Source: Blastocladiella emersonii ATCC 22665
Lineage: Eukaryota; Blastocladiomycota; Blastocladiomycetes; Blastocladiales; Blastocladiaceae
Assembly: GCA_025594325.1 (NCBI GenBank)
Contig: JANHCV010000010.1
Coordinates: forward strand, 1,426,001-1,490,000
Direction: 5' to 3'
DNA: 64,000 nt
Below the pieces are notes generated by a model. It was given only the letters and a program-made list of their open reading frames with translations, did no database searches and had not been told where the DNA came from. A program made the position numbers and the translations under genes. Shown here piece by piece: positions 10,236-21,517 of the stretch. Each line of letters begins with the position of its first letter. Position 1 is the first letter of the stretch.

Positions 10236-11883
10236 ATGTATCCAGAGACTCCTCGCACCACGCTGGACGCGACTCTCGCCGGACATGAGATCAAGCCGGC
10301 CGCGGCGGCGCACCTCGCCCAGTTTCGGCTCAGCTGGCGGGGTCAAGCGCTGCCCCGACGATGCAGCCGACGTCTACGCCTTCTCGTCAATCCGCCCCCG
10401 CTCCCTGCTTGGCGTCATCCTGCCAATGTCCCGCGTGAGCTGCGCCGCTCTCGAGCCCGCTATGCCCTCAGTGATCATCCGCCGCGTGTGCCGCGCGGCC
10501 GTTGCGGGTACCTTCCTCGCCCAAGTCCTTGTCCGCTTTTCGCCGCCCGTCGCCGGCGGGAAGCCGCGCAGCTCTAGCAAGGGAGGGCGGCGGCCGCGGC
10601 GGTGCACCAGGCGGGACTGCCGGGTGCAGGTCTGGGCCTGGCTCTGCCGCCAACTGAGCTGCTACGTCGCCTCCGCGTCATGCCGGTGACGCGCGACGCC
10701 ATGGTCCGGGATACCAAGCGCTTCGTCCGCGGCGACGCGGGCGTCGGTGTTGCCGCGTCAAGTGGTTCCTTCGCCTGCTGCGCCTGCACCCGCTCCGCGA
10801 CGACCACGTCCGCAGCGAGCTCATCCCGGCTTCGACCCCGGTGCCGCACATCGTGCCGCAGACCTTGAGCCGGGGCCGCTTTTTCAATTTGCCTTTCGAG
10901 ACCCTCATGTCGGCCGCCGGTCTCGGGGCGCTGGTGTTGCCCATCACCCGCGATCCGCTCGCCACCTGGCCGGCGGTCAACTACGCCGCGCCTGTTGATC
11001 CCGACGCGAACGACATGACCTGGGCCGGTGCGCTGGGGCGTCGCCGAGTACGCGCTCGAGGGCGCGCGCTCGGACAAGATCTACTGAGACTACCTGTCCG
11101 TAACTGCTTCTCGTCCATTAAGCACGACCTGTGCTGGCCGTTTCGCTGCGACACGCCCACAATTAGCCAGCTCAACAGCTTGGTCAAAACGGACGGTTTA
11201 GTGGCGCGGGTGCCGCTGAACCGCGACGGGATGCGCGCACACAAACGTGCGCCGTGGGTACAGTACTGGTCTGGAGTGCGTGTCCGACGCCGAGCCGCTC
11301 GCCCTTGTGCTCGCCGGTCCACTCGTTGAGCTTCATGATCCGCCGCTCGTCTTTGAGCACCGGTTCAATGGCATCTCGGCGACCGAGTTCCACCACAGGT
11401 TTGTGCTACGACTCAAGTCGCGGCGCTTGTGCAAGTCGCGTATGCAGGACGGGCTCGACGGACACGACCAGGCCCGCGAGAAGGCCGCGCACACCCGTTT
11501 GCTCGCCGACACGACCTGCGTCAACGTGGCCGTCCATGAGGCACCGCTCGCCGAGGCGAGGCGCACGGCGCTCGGGCGCCTCGACTTCCTCACGCACAAG
11601 TAGCTCTAGAAGGTGCTCGACGATCTGCTCAGCAACGCGGTCGTGCTCATCGGCCTCCTGTTCACGCATGGCCAGGTCCGCGTTCCTTCCTGTGGTCCCG
11701 TCGTCGTCGCCGTTGAGATCGCGCAGCGGCTGGCGTACCACGGCACCGACGTCCTCTGCGTCGCTGTCGTGAATACATGTGATCGCCACCGTCTCATTGG
11801 CGAGACGCGTTGCGCCGCGCGCTGCGCCACAACGCCACTCGCTTCCTCCAACTCGCGCTGCCCGCTCAGAGTGTCGAGCAACT
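10236..11883 (+). pseudogene. degraded coding region, family not recognised
   Basis: Protein-like stretches lie on the + strand but jump frames several times and meet stops. One begins at 10236 (MYPETPRTTLDATLAGHEI), one around 10760-11085 (FLRLLRLHPLRDDHVRSEL, later GRFFNLPFETLMSAAGLGAL), one at 11277-11601 (LALVLAGPLVELHDPPLVFE, later RFNGISATEFHHRFVLRL) and one at 11613-11883 (VLDDLLSNAVVLIGLLF). Amino-acid composition in these pieces is natural, unlike the arginine-rich shadow frames beside them. GT...AG introns cannot account for all the frame changes I see, so I read it as one or two decayed genes. An alternative is a functional gene with sequencing indels. No family could be named. Confidence 0.4.
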
Positions 11884-12209
11884 GACAGCGCGAACAAGTA
11901 AAGCTGAAAATCATGCAAGATCCTCACAGCAGAGGCTTCACGCGTGATCGCCCTTTGACGCCGAACCGGGCGACCCGCGCGTCGACGCGCGAGACAGAGC
12001 GCGAGACACGGGGGTGACCCGATGCGGCACCGGCGCGACGCGTCGTCGCTGTCTCCACCCCGCCTCTCACCTCTGACGGAATCGCGCCCGCCCTCATCGC
12101 GTTGCACATGCATAGGCGTCCCGCGGGATCGCCCTACCCAGAGAGAAAACATGCAGCCGTGAAGCATCTGAATGCAACGAGAACCTGCCAACTCGCACCC
12201 CTCGACTCG

Positions 12210-15067
12210 ATGCAACCACGCGCTACTACTATGCCCGACGTCCCACCTCGATCGGTGGCGGGGACCGCGACCGCGACGGTAACAGCACAGGGCTACGCGT
12301 CCGCGTACCTTGCCCGCCGGACGCAGCCGCCGACGCCCATGGACGCGTTGACGCGCTCGTCGTCCTCGGGCTCATCGTCCGCGGTCAGCGTCAGCGACAC
12401 GGTCGATGGACTCTACAACCTCGTCAGCGACTCGGCCCACCGCGCCGACGAGGCCGCCGCCGAGCAGTCGCGACGAGCGGGGCTCATTTCCGCGAAGGCC
12501 ATGGCGAGCGCGACCGCGCGGAGGTGCCGGTACGACACCCTAAAACCACTTCAACCCACTTCAGCTCACCGCGATCCCACTCAGAATCATCCAGGAGAAG
12601 CAGGAGCGGCTCAAGCGCGAGCAGGAGGAGCACCGCGTGCGCACGCTGCAGGAGCGCAAGGAGCGATATCGGCGCGTCGTGGAGGCGACGCGGCCCGTCG
12701 CCCCGGCCAAGGCGCCGCCCGAGTCGCGACGGCCGCGACACGTCGTGCAGCGCGAAACGGACGAGTCGCAGTCGCTCGTGCACCAGGCGGCGGCACTGCC
12801 TGGTCATGGTGACGGTGAGCTTCCGACGCTGCCGTCGTCGCTGCCGAGGCCGCGCGTCCCGACCAAGATCCAGTGTACGCGTCGTTCCTCCATCTCGCTC
12901 CCCGACCCGTCTCTCACTTGATGCCGACCCCGTAGACAAGGGCGTATGGGACTCGTCCAAGTCGCTGCGCGTCGTCAAGGGCGTCGCCGTCGAATCCCCC
13001 ACATCCCCGGGCGACGACGCGGACCAGTCTCCGCCAACCTCTGCGTACACGTCGCGCTCGCCGAGCCCCGCTCACCATCACCACTCCGACGGCTACGGCG
13101 CGCCGTCGCCTCTGCCCGCCGCGCCACGACCGCACGAACCCCCGCGGCCACCACCATCCGCCGACCCCGTCTTCTCGCGGCGCGCGCATCCACCACCACC
13201 CGCCGCCATTGCGCGACACCACGACACACGACCGCCGCCTTCCGATCCCTCGCCGACCGACCCGCCACCGCCGTCCGTCGTGACGCCGATCCACGCCGAC
13301 CTGCGCCCGCCGCGGTACGACCCGGGCGACGATTTCAGCGACAGCGACGACGACAACCTCCCAAACGGCCCCGACGGTCTCGGTCTATCCCGCTCCACTG
13401 GCGACGACCCCTCGCGCCCGGGCGGCGGCCGGCTCCGTACGGCGCGCGCGCGGCGAGGGACCACGCTGATCTCGGAGCGCGCGCTGCAGCTGCTCGAGTC
13501 GAACCTGCGGCTCAAGGCGTCGCGCGTGCTGGCCATGTCGACCCAGCAGTCGGCGCGCGCGAGTGCGACGCCGCGGTTGTTGCAGCCGTTCCCGCGGCGG
13601 CCGTCGTCGCGCGCATCGGGCAGTGGGCGCGCGGGGTCCAGGCGGACGTCGCGGTCAGTGTCCCCGACGGCATGGGCGGCGCCGAGTCCCGCGGCGACCA
13701 TAATCGCGGTGGGCGGCGAGCAGGGCCAGCGAAAGCTGCCGATCCCGCTCCCGCCGCCGTCGCCCGTGCCGCCGAAACCGCCGCGGATCGTCGCCGCGCC
13801 TGAGCCAGTACGTGCGGCTAGCGGGTCCGCGTCACGGCGGCCATCGGCGCGGTTCGCGAGCACGCTCGAGATGGTCACCGCCGCGGGCTCGCACCCGCCG
13901 GGGTCCGCGGGGACGTCGCGCCCGGTCCCGCCGCCCGCGCTGCGCCGGTCCTCGGTGTCGTCGAGCTGCTCGACGGGGTCGCGTGCCAACAGCGCGGCGT
14001 CGTCGTCGGCGGCGGCGCGCAACGGGAGCACTACCGACCACTCGGGCCCGCCGCCGCCGCCGTCGCTGCCCCGCTCGGCGCGGCCGCTGGCGCACGACCC
14101 GATCGTACTCGGCCGCGTCGTCGCCAAGCCCGCAGCTGCGGCGCCACCGCCGTCGACGCAGGCCAAGCTCAAAGAGACGCTCGAGTGTCTCGAAGCGTAC
14201 CTGTCGTCCGATACTCCCGCCCCGGTAAAACCCGCGCCGTCGCGTCTCCCCGTGCCCGTCGCGAGCTCGGCGAGCACGTCTCGCGCGTCGTCGAGTCGGT
14301 CGTCGGACACCACCTCGGCGGCGCGGTTCATCCCGGCCCCTGCGACAGTCCCGCCACCGAGCTCGTCGACGGCTTTCTTCATCCCGTTCTGCGAGGACCC
14401 GAAAGACACGGCCGCCGTCGAGTCGGGCGCGCAGATCCTCAAGAAGCTCCCGCGTCCGCGGACCGCGTCGGCGCGCAAACTTGCGTCACGAGCGGCACCA
14501 GCGGCGCACGCGCACGCGTCCGTGTCGCTGCCCAAGGTCCCATCGGCCGAAGCCGTCGACCGGCCACACCTTCACCATCGGCCGCACCACGTCGTCGCTC
14601 CCGCCCACCACCACCACCGGTCCGGCCGACCAGCAGCAGCATCTCACGAGCCGGCGCACCGCCACCCCGGTCTGCCATTCGGCCACACGGCGGCCGTCGC
14701 GCGACACTCCCACCCACACCCGCACGCGCGGCACCGTCGGTCGCGCACGTCGAGCCCATCACGCTCGCGCGACGAAACCGTCACCGACCACCACCACCAA
14801 CCGTACCCAAGCGCCGGCTGCGCGCCAGGCCCGTCGGAAGGCGCCCTCGTCGCGAGCCTGACGCGGCTGTCGGCCGAGATCGAGGACCGGCTCAAGATCC
14901 TCGGCGTGCAGCCGGAGCCGTCGCTGTTTCTCGGGTCCGGGTCCGCGGGGCGGAGCGGGAGCGGGAGCGGGAGCGGCAGTGGGCTGCCAAGAGGGGGAGG
15001 AGGGAAGCTGACGGCGAGCCGGTGCGGCGCGAACGGGAGCGGGATGTTGCTGCAGCCGCAGCGGTGA
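12210..15067 (+). CDS. large, mostly disordered Ser/Pro/Arg/His-rich protein
   Basis: Three exons (12210-12529, 12585-12874, 12936-15067) give 913 residues, or 906 if translation starts at the second ATG (12231). The only ordered-looking part is a short charged coiled coil made by the exon 1/2 junction (RIIQEKQERLKREQEEHRVR, residues about 107-140). After that the protein is low-complexity: Pro/Ser-rich, an acidic patch DDFSDSDDDN, His-rich runs around residues 720-800, then a possible helix (SLTRLSAEIEDRLKILGV) and a Gly-Ser repeat tail. I do not recognise the family. Such composition is common in scaffold or cytoskeletal proteins. Intron phases agree at both junctions, which supports the model, but the third exon could hide further small introns. 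Confidence 0.7.
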
Positions 15068-15103
15068 GATGATGAGAATGTACAACGTGTATAGACAACG
15101 ACG

Positions 15104-15637
15104 CTACGAGGCAGTGATGCACAGGTACGAGCCCGCGCCGACGAGGGCGACGCCGGCGAGGCTCACTACGAGAGTGAGCGGGAGGTCAGTTAGCGGGTCG
15201 GCGGAGGTGGCAGAGAAGTCGTACCCGGATCGCCCAGGTTCTCGCCCATCAGCCAGCCCGTCACCCACGTCATGGCGAGCGTCAACGAGTTGGTCAGCGG
15301 GCTGACGACTGCGAGGTCTGACTCGCCAGCAGCAAGTTAGCTTGGTCCAGCGCGTGGACCATCGCAGCGACGTACCGGCGTACTGCAACGCGCGCACGAA
15401 CGCAAGCGACCCGCACAGGTTGAGGGCGAGCGGAAGCACATACTACACCACCACCCGGCGCGTCAACTAGCAACCCATCGTCTCCCCACCCTCAGACCAT
15501 ACCCGCCAGCTGGTCGCGAGCCACGCGAGCTCGGCGACCCGGCCCTTGTGCGCGACCGCGTCCACGCCCAGGGCGCCGCGGCGGATCAGCGGCGTGGTGC
15601 AGCCCCACAGGATGCACGTAGTCAGGACCCACTCCAT
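15104..15637 (-). CDS. TMEM234-like small membrane protein
   Basis: Four small exons (15637-15503, 15442-15376, 15317-15225, 15165-15104) encode 118 residues with four hydrophobic helices. The join across introns rebuilds the TMEM234 (UPF0546) pattern: WGCTTPLIRRG in helix 1, LPLALNLCGSLAFVRAL in helix 2, DLAVVSPLTNSLTLAMTWVT in helix 3, GWLMGE, then VALVGAGSYLCITAS at the very C-terminus. The family is related to EamA-type transporters; its function is poorly known (a role in the kidney filter was reported for vertebrates). Human TMEM234 is about 140 residues. Unspliced, none of these exons stands out, so the gene is easily missed. It is head-to-head with the epoxide hydrolase (186 bp between the ATGs) and ends 36 bp from the previous gene. 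Confidence 0.9.
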
Positions 15638-15823
15638 CGGGCCAGTTGCATGGTTTGTTGAGGGAAGAGAGGATGGGGAGAGCGGGAGCGAGAGCGTGTT
15701 GGTCATGCAGGGCGGCGAGGCGCAACGCGTTCGGTCGGTTGCGTGGCGTTCTCCGCCAAAGTCCCGAAGCTGCCGGCCTCCCAACCCTCGCTCTCTCCTC
15801 CCCTCACCGTTCGCCGACCGACC

Positions 15824-17077
15824 ATGAAGCAGCAGCAAAGAAAGATGATTGATCCCAACGACCCGGCGTCGTTCAACCACCGGTTCGCCCACATCAACGG
15901 GGCGCGGATGCGTGCGTGCCGTCGCTGCTGCGTCGTCGATCCCGCAGCTGACGCGACGTGCTCGCCGTAGACTACGTCGACGAGGGCCCGCAGGACGCGC
16001 ACGCCGTCGTGTTCCTGGTCCATGGCTTCCCTGATGTACGTCCTGCCATGCTGCCGCCCTCGCCAAGCTCGAACTGACCTTCTCCCCGCGAACCAGATCT
16101 GGTTCGGCTGGCGGCACCTGATCCCGTCGCTCACATCGCGCGGGTACCGCGTGATCGCGCCGAGCATGTACGGGACAGGCGAGTCCTCCTTCTCCTACGC
16201 GTCGCGCGACGACCCCGAGTCGCTCTCCCGCTTCTCGCTGCGCTCGCACTGCCGGGACCTCGCCGTCCTCGCCGGCACCGCCATCCGGACGCCGCGGCGC
16301 ACGCACCGTTTCATCTGGGTCGGGCACGACTGGGGCTCATTTCTCGTGCAGCGCATGGCGCTGTACCACGGGCACCTGGTGGACGCGGTGGCCTCGCTGT
16401 GCGTGCCGTACACGCCGCCGCACGCGCGGTACCACAGCACGGCCGACCTCGTCAAGCTGCTGCCGCATTTCGCGTACCAGCGCGTGTTTGACGAGGAGGA
16501 CGTCGATCCCAAAATGGACGCGGACGTCGGGAGGGCGCTGACGGCGTTCTTCCAGGGGTGCGACGGCGACCTCGATCTGCGCGTGCTCAGCGACCTGTTC
16601 GTGTCGGGGGTCAAGGGCGATGCGGCGCGCGCGGCGTTCTCCGCGAAACAGCCGCGCCTCGCGCGGACGTGCGTGATCCAGCAGGACCCGCGCGTGTGGG
16701 CGTACTACCTGTCGTGCTTCTCGCGCACCGGGTTCCACGGCGGGCTCAACATGTACCGGGTGCGCGCCATCAACCACCGCGACGAGCGGGCGCTGCTGGC
16801 GCCGGGGGCGGACGGCGCGCCTGCGGCGACGGGCCGCGCCATCAAGCAGCCGTTCCTGCTCGTCACGGTCGGTCGCGACCCGTGCTTCCCGCCCGACATG
16901 GCCAAGCACCAGGGCGCGTTCCTGCCGCGGCTCTCGGTGCGGCATATCGAGGAGTCCGGGCACTGGGTCGCGCAGGAGCAGCCGGACGAGGTCGCGCGGC
17001 ATCTTCTGTGGTGGCTCGAGGAGCTGCAGCGCGCCGTTTTTGCGGGCAGCATCTACCGCGCCAAGCCGCGCCTGTAA
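15824..17077 (+). CDS. epoxide-hydrolase-like alpha/beta hydrolase
   Basis: Three exons (15824-15911, 15971-16035, 16097-17077) give 377 residues. The spliced protein has the soluble epoxide hydrolase layout: an oxyanion motif LVHGFPD (about residues 45-51), then WFGWRHLIP, the nucleophile elbow VGHDWGSF (Asp at about 127), a cap region with YYLSCFSRTGFHGGLNMYR, the late acidic residue in VGRDPCFPPDM, and the catalytic His in ESGHWVAQEQPDEV. These enzymes hydrolyse epoxides to diols through an Asp-linked ester. The substrate is unknown; fatty-acid epoxides or xenobiotics are typical. There is no signal peptide, so it is probably cytosolic or peroxisomal. Haloalkane dehalogenase is a less likely alternative. 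It converges on Lcp5 with 56 bp between the stops. Confidence 0.9.
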
Positions 17078-17133
17078 TGGTGTGCTAGGATTGAAGTTTA
17101 TATACTACGCCTTGCGATCACACCCGCCAACCT

Positions 17134-18448
17134 CTACTCGTCGCGCGCCGCGGCCTTGCGCGCGCGCTTCTTGTCGCGGGACACGGCGCGCTGGAGGTTC
17201 TTGCTGGCCTTGGCCTTGACGCGGGCGTAGTCGTCCTTGTTCCCGCGGTGCCCGTCAATGAGCTGCACGCTGCCGTCATCCTCATCGCGGGCCGTCCGTT
17301 TCCGCTTGTTGGTGGCCGCGCGCTTGGACTCGAGGAACCCGATCATCTCATCGACGTGGTTGCGCGAATCGTCGCCGCGCTCGCGGCGCTCAGCGCGCTG
17401 CCCCGGGTGCGTCTTACGCGCAGGCCGGCGCTCCTCCTCGTCCGAGTCCGCGAAATCGGCCATGAGCTCGCGCACCTCGTCGCCCATGGACACGCGCTCG
17501 CGCTGCTTGGCGAGCTTCTTGTCCTTGCGCGTGAGGTTGAGGCGCAGGAAGTTATCTTCCTCGAACGCGGTGCGTTCCGCGAAGTGCGCGTCGATCTGCT
17601 CCGTCGCCGCGCTCTCGACGAGACCCGCGGTGCGGACCTCGGGCGCGTCGCCAAACTCCTCCTCGAGGTCGCGCATCAGGCGCGAGCGCGACGCCGCGGC
17701 CACGGCGCGCTGGTTCACGCGCTGGCGCGCTGCGGCACCGCCCTCCTCGTACCGCACGGGGGCCAGCTTCGGCGGACGGTACACGCCGGCCTTGGCGGCG
17801 GCCGTCCGCTCCTCGTCCTCGGAGTCGCCGCCGTCCATTTCGTCGGCCGCCGCGTCGGCGTCGAAGTCGGCCAGGTTGGGCTTGAACGACAGGGCGTCTA
17901 CACGATGGGAAAGTCAGTGCGGTCCCCATGGAATGTCATGGAATGCTAAGTACCCTTCTGCTCGCCCGTCTCGGCGAGCTTGAGCAGCTTGTCGATGCGG
18001 TACTTGAGCTTGGACTCCATGGGCTTGATCTTCTCGAGCAGCACGCGCGACTCGAGCAGCGCGTCCATGGACGCCCACGCCGCGGGCTCCTGGCCGTCGA
18101 GCTTGGCCGACATGAGGTGGCACAGCGAGATGAGGTACGTGATGATCGATTCTACACCCGCGAGAGCTCAGCATGCGGGTCGTGGTGCGGGAAGGGGAGG
18201 GGGAGGTGTCCGGCGTACGGTTCTTGACCTCGAGGAACGAAAGGCCCTTGGACGTCGGCGCGATCCTACCCCATCAGGAGGGATTAGCATGGTGGCGCTC
18301 CCAACACTCGCTCAAGTGCATACTTCTCATGCACGCCGGGGACCGCGTCGCGGACCTTGGCGGCGGTCGCCTGGATCTCCTTGACGACCGCGAGGAATTG
18401 GTCGGCGGGCGCCGCCGCGGCGGCGCGCTTGACGGATGTAGAATTCAT
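17134..18448 (-). CDS. LCP5: Lcp5/neuroguidin, U3 snoRNP-associated factor
   Basis: Four exons (18448-18324, 18265-18219, 18151-17954, 17897-17134) give 377 residues. The N-terminal Sas10/Utp3/C1D domain is assembled across the first three exons: GLSFLEVKNQSIITYLISLC, HLMSAKLDGQ, then KIKPMESKLKYRIDKLLKLA. Next come the family's conserved block YRPPKLAPVRYEE and an acidic-to-basic C-terminal half (FGDAPEVR, VDEMIGFLESKRAATNKRKR, DKKRARKAAA). Lcp5 acts in the nucleolus in 18S rRNA processing as part of the small-subunit processome; the animal orthologue neuroguidin also binds eIF4E. Length agrees with yeast Lcp5 (357). It is head-to-head with the downstream hydrolase, 250 bp between the ATGs. 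Confidence 0.92.
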
Positions 18449-18698
18449 GGTGTGTTTCTTCGCGGTGAACGTAACGTAACCGCGATGGTGACGTGGGCCG
18501 AGGTCAGCGGGTGGGGCGCGAGGCGGCGCAAAGTGCGACTGCGGTCACACGGCCTCACCTGACCCGTTGGCGGCGCAACACGCTCTTTCTGTTCAAAATC
18601 GCGGCTTGAGCCCTCCCTCCTCCCCCAACCGACTAGACCACTTCACACCACCCCAGCGCTGATCCGCTGCATGTAACAACCCGTCGCAATCAATCCCC

Positions 18699-19923
18699 AT
18701 GTCGAGCTCCATGGCCGCGACCGCGACCAAGTCGCTCGTGCCGCTAACCCGCTTACAACTGCTGACGCGGCTGCCGCGGTCCAACCACCGTGAGTCAACA
18801 ATCTATATCAAGGGATTTCTACAACAGGGCGAGGACCCCAAGAACTTTGACGAGTGGCTGCAGAGCCATCACCTGCTGGCGCTGTCGCCCAAGCACAACT
18901 GGGTTCGTGCGTCCGATGTGAGTGAGCGCGAAGCGTCGCTGATACCCGAGGGTGTAGGACGGCCTCAGCTTCGGCTACTCGTGGAACTCGGGCGCGCTGC
19001 TGCACCCGGTCACCCTACCCGTCCCCGTCGCGACGCTCGGCACCGTCGCCTCGCGGCTCATGACGCTCGGCAAGCTGACGCCCGCGGGCCTGCTGGGCTC
19101 GCTCGCATTCGACACGACGCTGAACCTCGGCAAGCTCGCGTACCAGTTCCGCGCGGCCTCGAGCGCCGCCGAAGCCGGCGCCCCCGCCCTCGCCGAAACC
19201 CTGCGCCAGCTCCGCTCCGAGTGTGACCACGTGCGCGTCGTCGCGCACTCGCTCGGGTGCCGCCACCTGTGCCACGCGCTCGCCCTCATGCACCCCGACG
19301 AGCGGCCCGACACGGTGCACCTGTGCGCGCCCGCGATGACGAACCAGTTCTTCATGGCGGTCCAGTCGAGCCGGCCGGAACGCGCGGAGGCGGTCGAGCG
19401 CGAGTCGCTCGAGGAGTGGGGCGAGCCTGACGCATCGCCACCAAAACCCGAAGCCGAGTCGTTCGACGACAACGAGCTCGTCCCGCTCGCGCGCCGCGGC
19501 GTGTACGTGTACTGGACGCCGCGCGACTCGGTGCTCGCGGTCCTGTTCCGCGTGGTCGCGCTCGGCGACCTGGCCATGGGCCACATCGGCGTGCAACCCG
19601 CGCCGCCCCCCGGCCCGTCGCCCGAGGCCCTCAGCGTCGCGTTCGCCCACAGCGAGATGGCGTCGCGGCCCAACTCTTCAGGGGTTCGCGACGTGATCCA
19701 TCTCGATCCCGACGGGTTCGCGGTCCCGCCCCCGCCGCTCCCGCCGACCGCCACGCTCGAGTCGATCGACGTGTCGCCGCACTTCGGGTCGGCGGTCCGC
19801 GCGGTCCACTCGGCGTACGCGGCTAGGTTTCATTACTTTGCGCACGAGTACTGGCACGCCAACGAGATCTGGCCGTCGTCGAGCGTGAATCGGGCGGACG
19901 ATGGCGGTGCTAGAAGGCAATAA
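18699..19923 (+). CDS. alpha/beta hydrolase, DUF676/DUF726-like lipase candidate
   Basis: Two exons (18699-18917, 18958-19923; the 40-nt intron has a strong GTGAGT donor) encode 394 residues. The N-terminal part has a strand-turn typical of alpha/beta hydrolases without a leader (STIYIKGFLQQGEDPKNFDE), then DGLSFGYSWNSG. The nucleophile elbow is VRVVAHSLGCRHLCHAL (Ser in SHSLG-type context), followed by VHLCAPAM. A late Asp (YWTPRDSVLAVLF) and a His (MGHIGVQ) could complete the triad. The C-terminus has a Pro-rich linker and an aromatic helix. Closest in pattern to DUF676/DUF726 serine esterases. The substrate cannot be told. In-frame ATGs at 18699 and 18711 are equally possible starts. Confidence 0.8.
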
Positions 19924-20152
19924 ACTTGACACTTGGACGTGACGGTTATCACAGCGTGACGGTGCATCACACAGGCGCGATTCCAGGGTTTGGGGGGTGG
20001 GTGACATCACCGCGCGTTCATCTCGGCTACGCCACGGTCGCTCCGGCGGAGTTCAGGGCGGCGAGGGATCCCTTCCAACGCCTCCCGCCTCGCCTCTCCC
20101 CTCTCCCCGCATTCGCACTCTATCAATCAAAGTAGCTTATACACACCACGCA

Positions 20153-21416
20153 ATGCAATCGCTCCTCTCGCTCGGCGTGCTCGCCTACGTCGTGCTATCG
20201 ATCCTGGCGCGGCTCAACGTGCCTTTGGTGCCGCACCGTGTGCAGTTTGCCGTCAAGATGACGCACCTGGTCGGGACGGTCGGGCTCGCGTCGACGTTCG
20301 GCATGGTGCTCGGGGTCGTGATTGCGCGCTTCTTCCCCGCGCACCGCGGCGACATCCCCTTCTACGTCGGGCGCTTCTTCTACCACACGGCGGCGCTCGC
20401 GCTCGGCGTCCGCGTCGTCGTCGAGGGCTTCGACGAGTACCTCCTCGACCCCGAGTTCCAGGCCGTCCTCGTCGCCAACCACCAGGACACGCTCGACCTC
20501 GTCGTCATGTCGGCCATGTTCCCGCGCCGGTGCACTGTCATGGTGCGTGGTGCTTATCGGGTTCGCTGCTGTTGCGCGCTGCTGACATTGTTCGTCACGA
20601 TAGGCCAAGAAGAGCCTCGGCCGCATCCCGCTGCTCGGCACCTACCGTGCGTACCCACTCTCCTCCCGACCGAATTCGAACACCACTCACCCTCCCTGCA
20701 CCCCCAAAGTCAAGATCGCCAAGACCTTCTTCATCGACCGCGCCAACTCGACCAAGGACCGCGAGACCATGAACGCGGCCGTCGCCGAGATGAACCGCGA
20801 GCACATGTCCCTGTTCGTGTACCCGGAGGGCACGCGCTCGCACCGCCGCGACCGCACGCTGCTGCCCTTCAAGAAGGGCGCCTTCCACGTCGCCGTGCAG
20901 GCCCAGGTGCCCGTCGTCCCCGTCGTCTTCTCGGCGTACGACGACATGTTCGACACCAAGCACATGCTGTTCCCCGGCGGCACCGTGCACGTCAAGATCC
21001 TCCCGCCGATTCCGACCGCCGGGATTGACCGGGAGGATAAGCTCGCCATCGACGCCCTCGTCGCTGAGACCCGCGATACTATGCTCGACACGCTGTTCCG
21101 CATCTCGGCGCCCGTCCCCGGACTCGCCGCGCCCGACACCCCCGCGAAGCGCGACCGCCGCCGCAAGTCGGTGTCGGTGCCCGTCGCGAAGCTGGCGGTC
21201 AGCTCGGCCCAGATCGATACCCTCGTCATGGACCAGCGGCTCGACGGCGAGGAGGCGTACCTCGACAACTTCTCCCGGTCCGCGTCCCCCGCCAACCCCG
21301 CGGTCCGTGACGCCGAGAACGAGATGCGCGCGCGCCGCGTGTCGGTTGCGTCCGCGGCGGCTGCGGGAGCGGGCCAGGTGGAGGAGGATGGCGTCAAGTA
21401 CGCGGACGCCGACTAG
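20153..21416 (+). CDS. 1-acyl-sn-glycerol-3-phosphate acyltransferase (LPAAT)
   Basis: Three exons (20153-20542, 20604-20646, 20710-21416; exon 2 is only 43 nt) give 379 residues. Motif I is NHQDTLD (NHx4D, residues about 109-115), motif II spans KTFFIDRANS, motif III is FVYPEGTRS (residues about 181-189), and motif IV is VPVVPVVFSAYDD. The N-terminus carries two hydrophobic segments (residues 1-20 and 35-60) placing it in the ER membrane. The enzyme acylates lysophosphatidate to phosphatidate in phospholipid and triacylglycerol synthesis. After the domain there is a Ser/Arg-rich tail (about residues 290-379) absent from short fungal Slc1 (303 residues). It converges on the WD40 gene with 101 bp between. 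Confidence 0.93.
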
Positions 21417-21517
21417 ATTTGTTCTCGAGAGGATTTCCCGACGCGGAAATAGACTACTGGTAGTTCTTTCTGTTGAATCAAAAAGCGCGTGTGCGCGTGT
21501 GTATTGCGGCGGGAATG

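Noticed and set aside
13093-14535. Minus-strand frame of 480 residues
   Set aside because: Shadow of the disordered protein at 12210-15067; no structure of its own.
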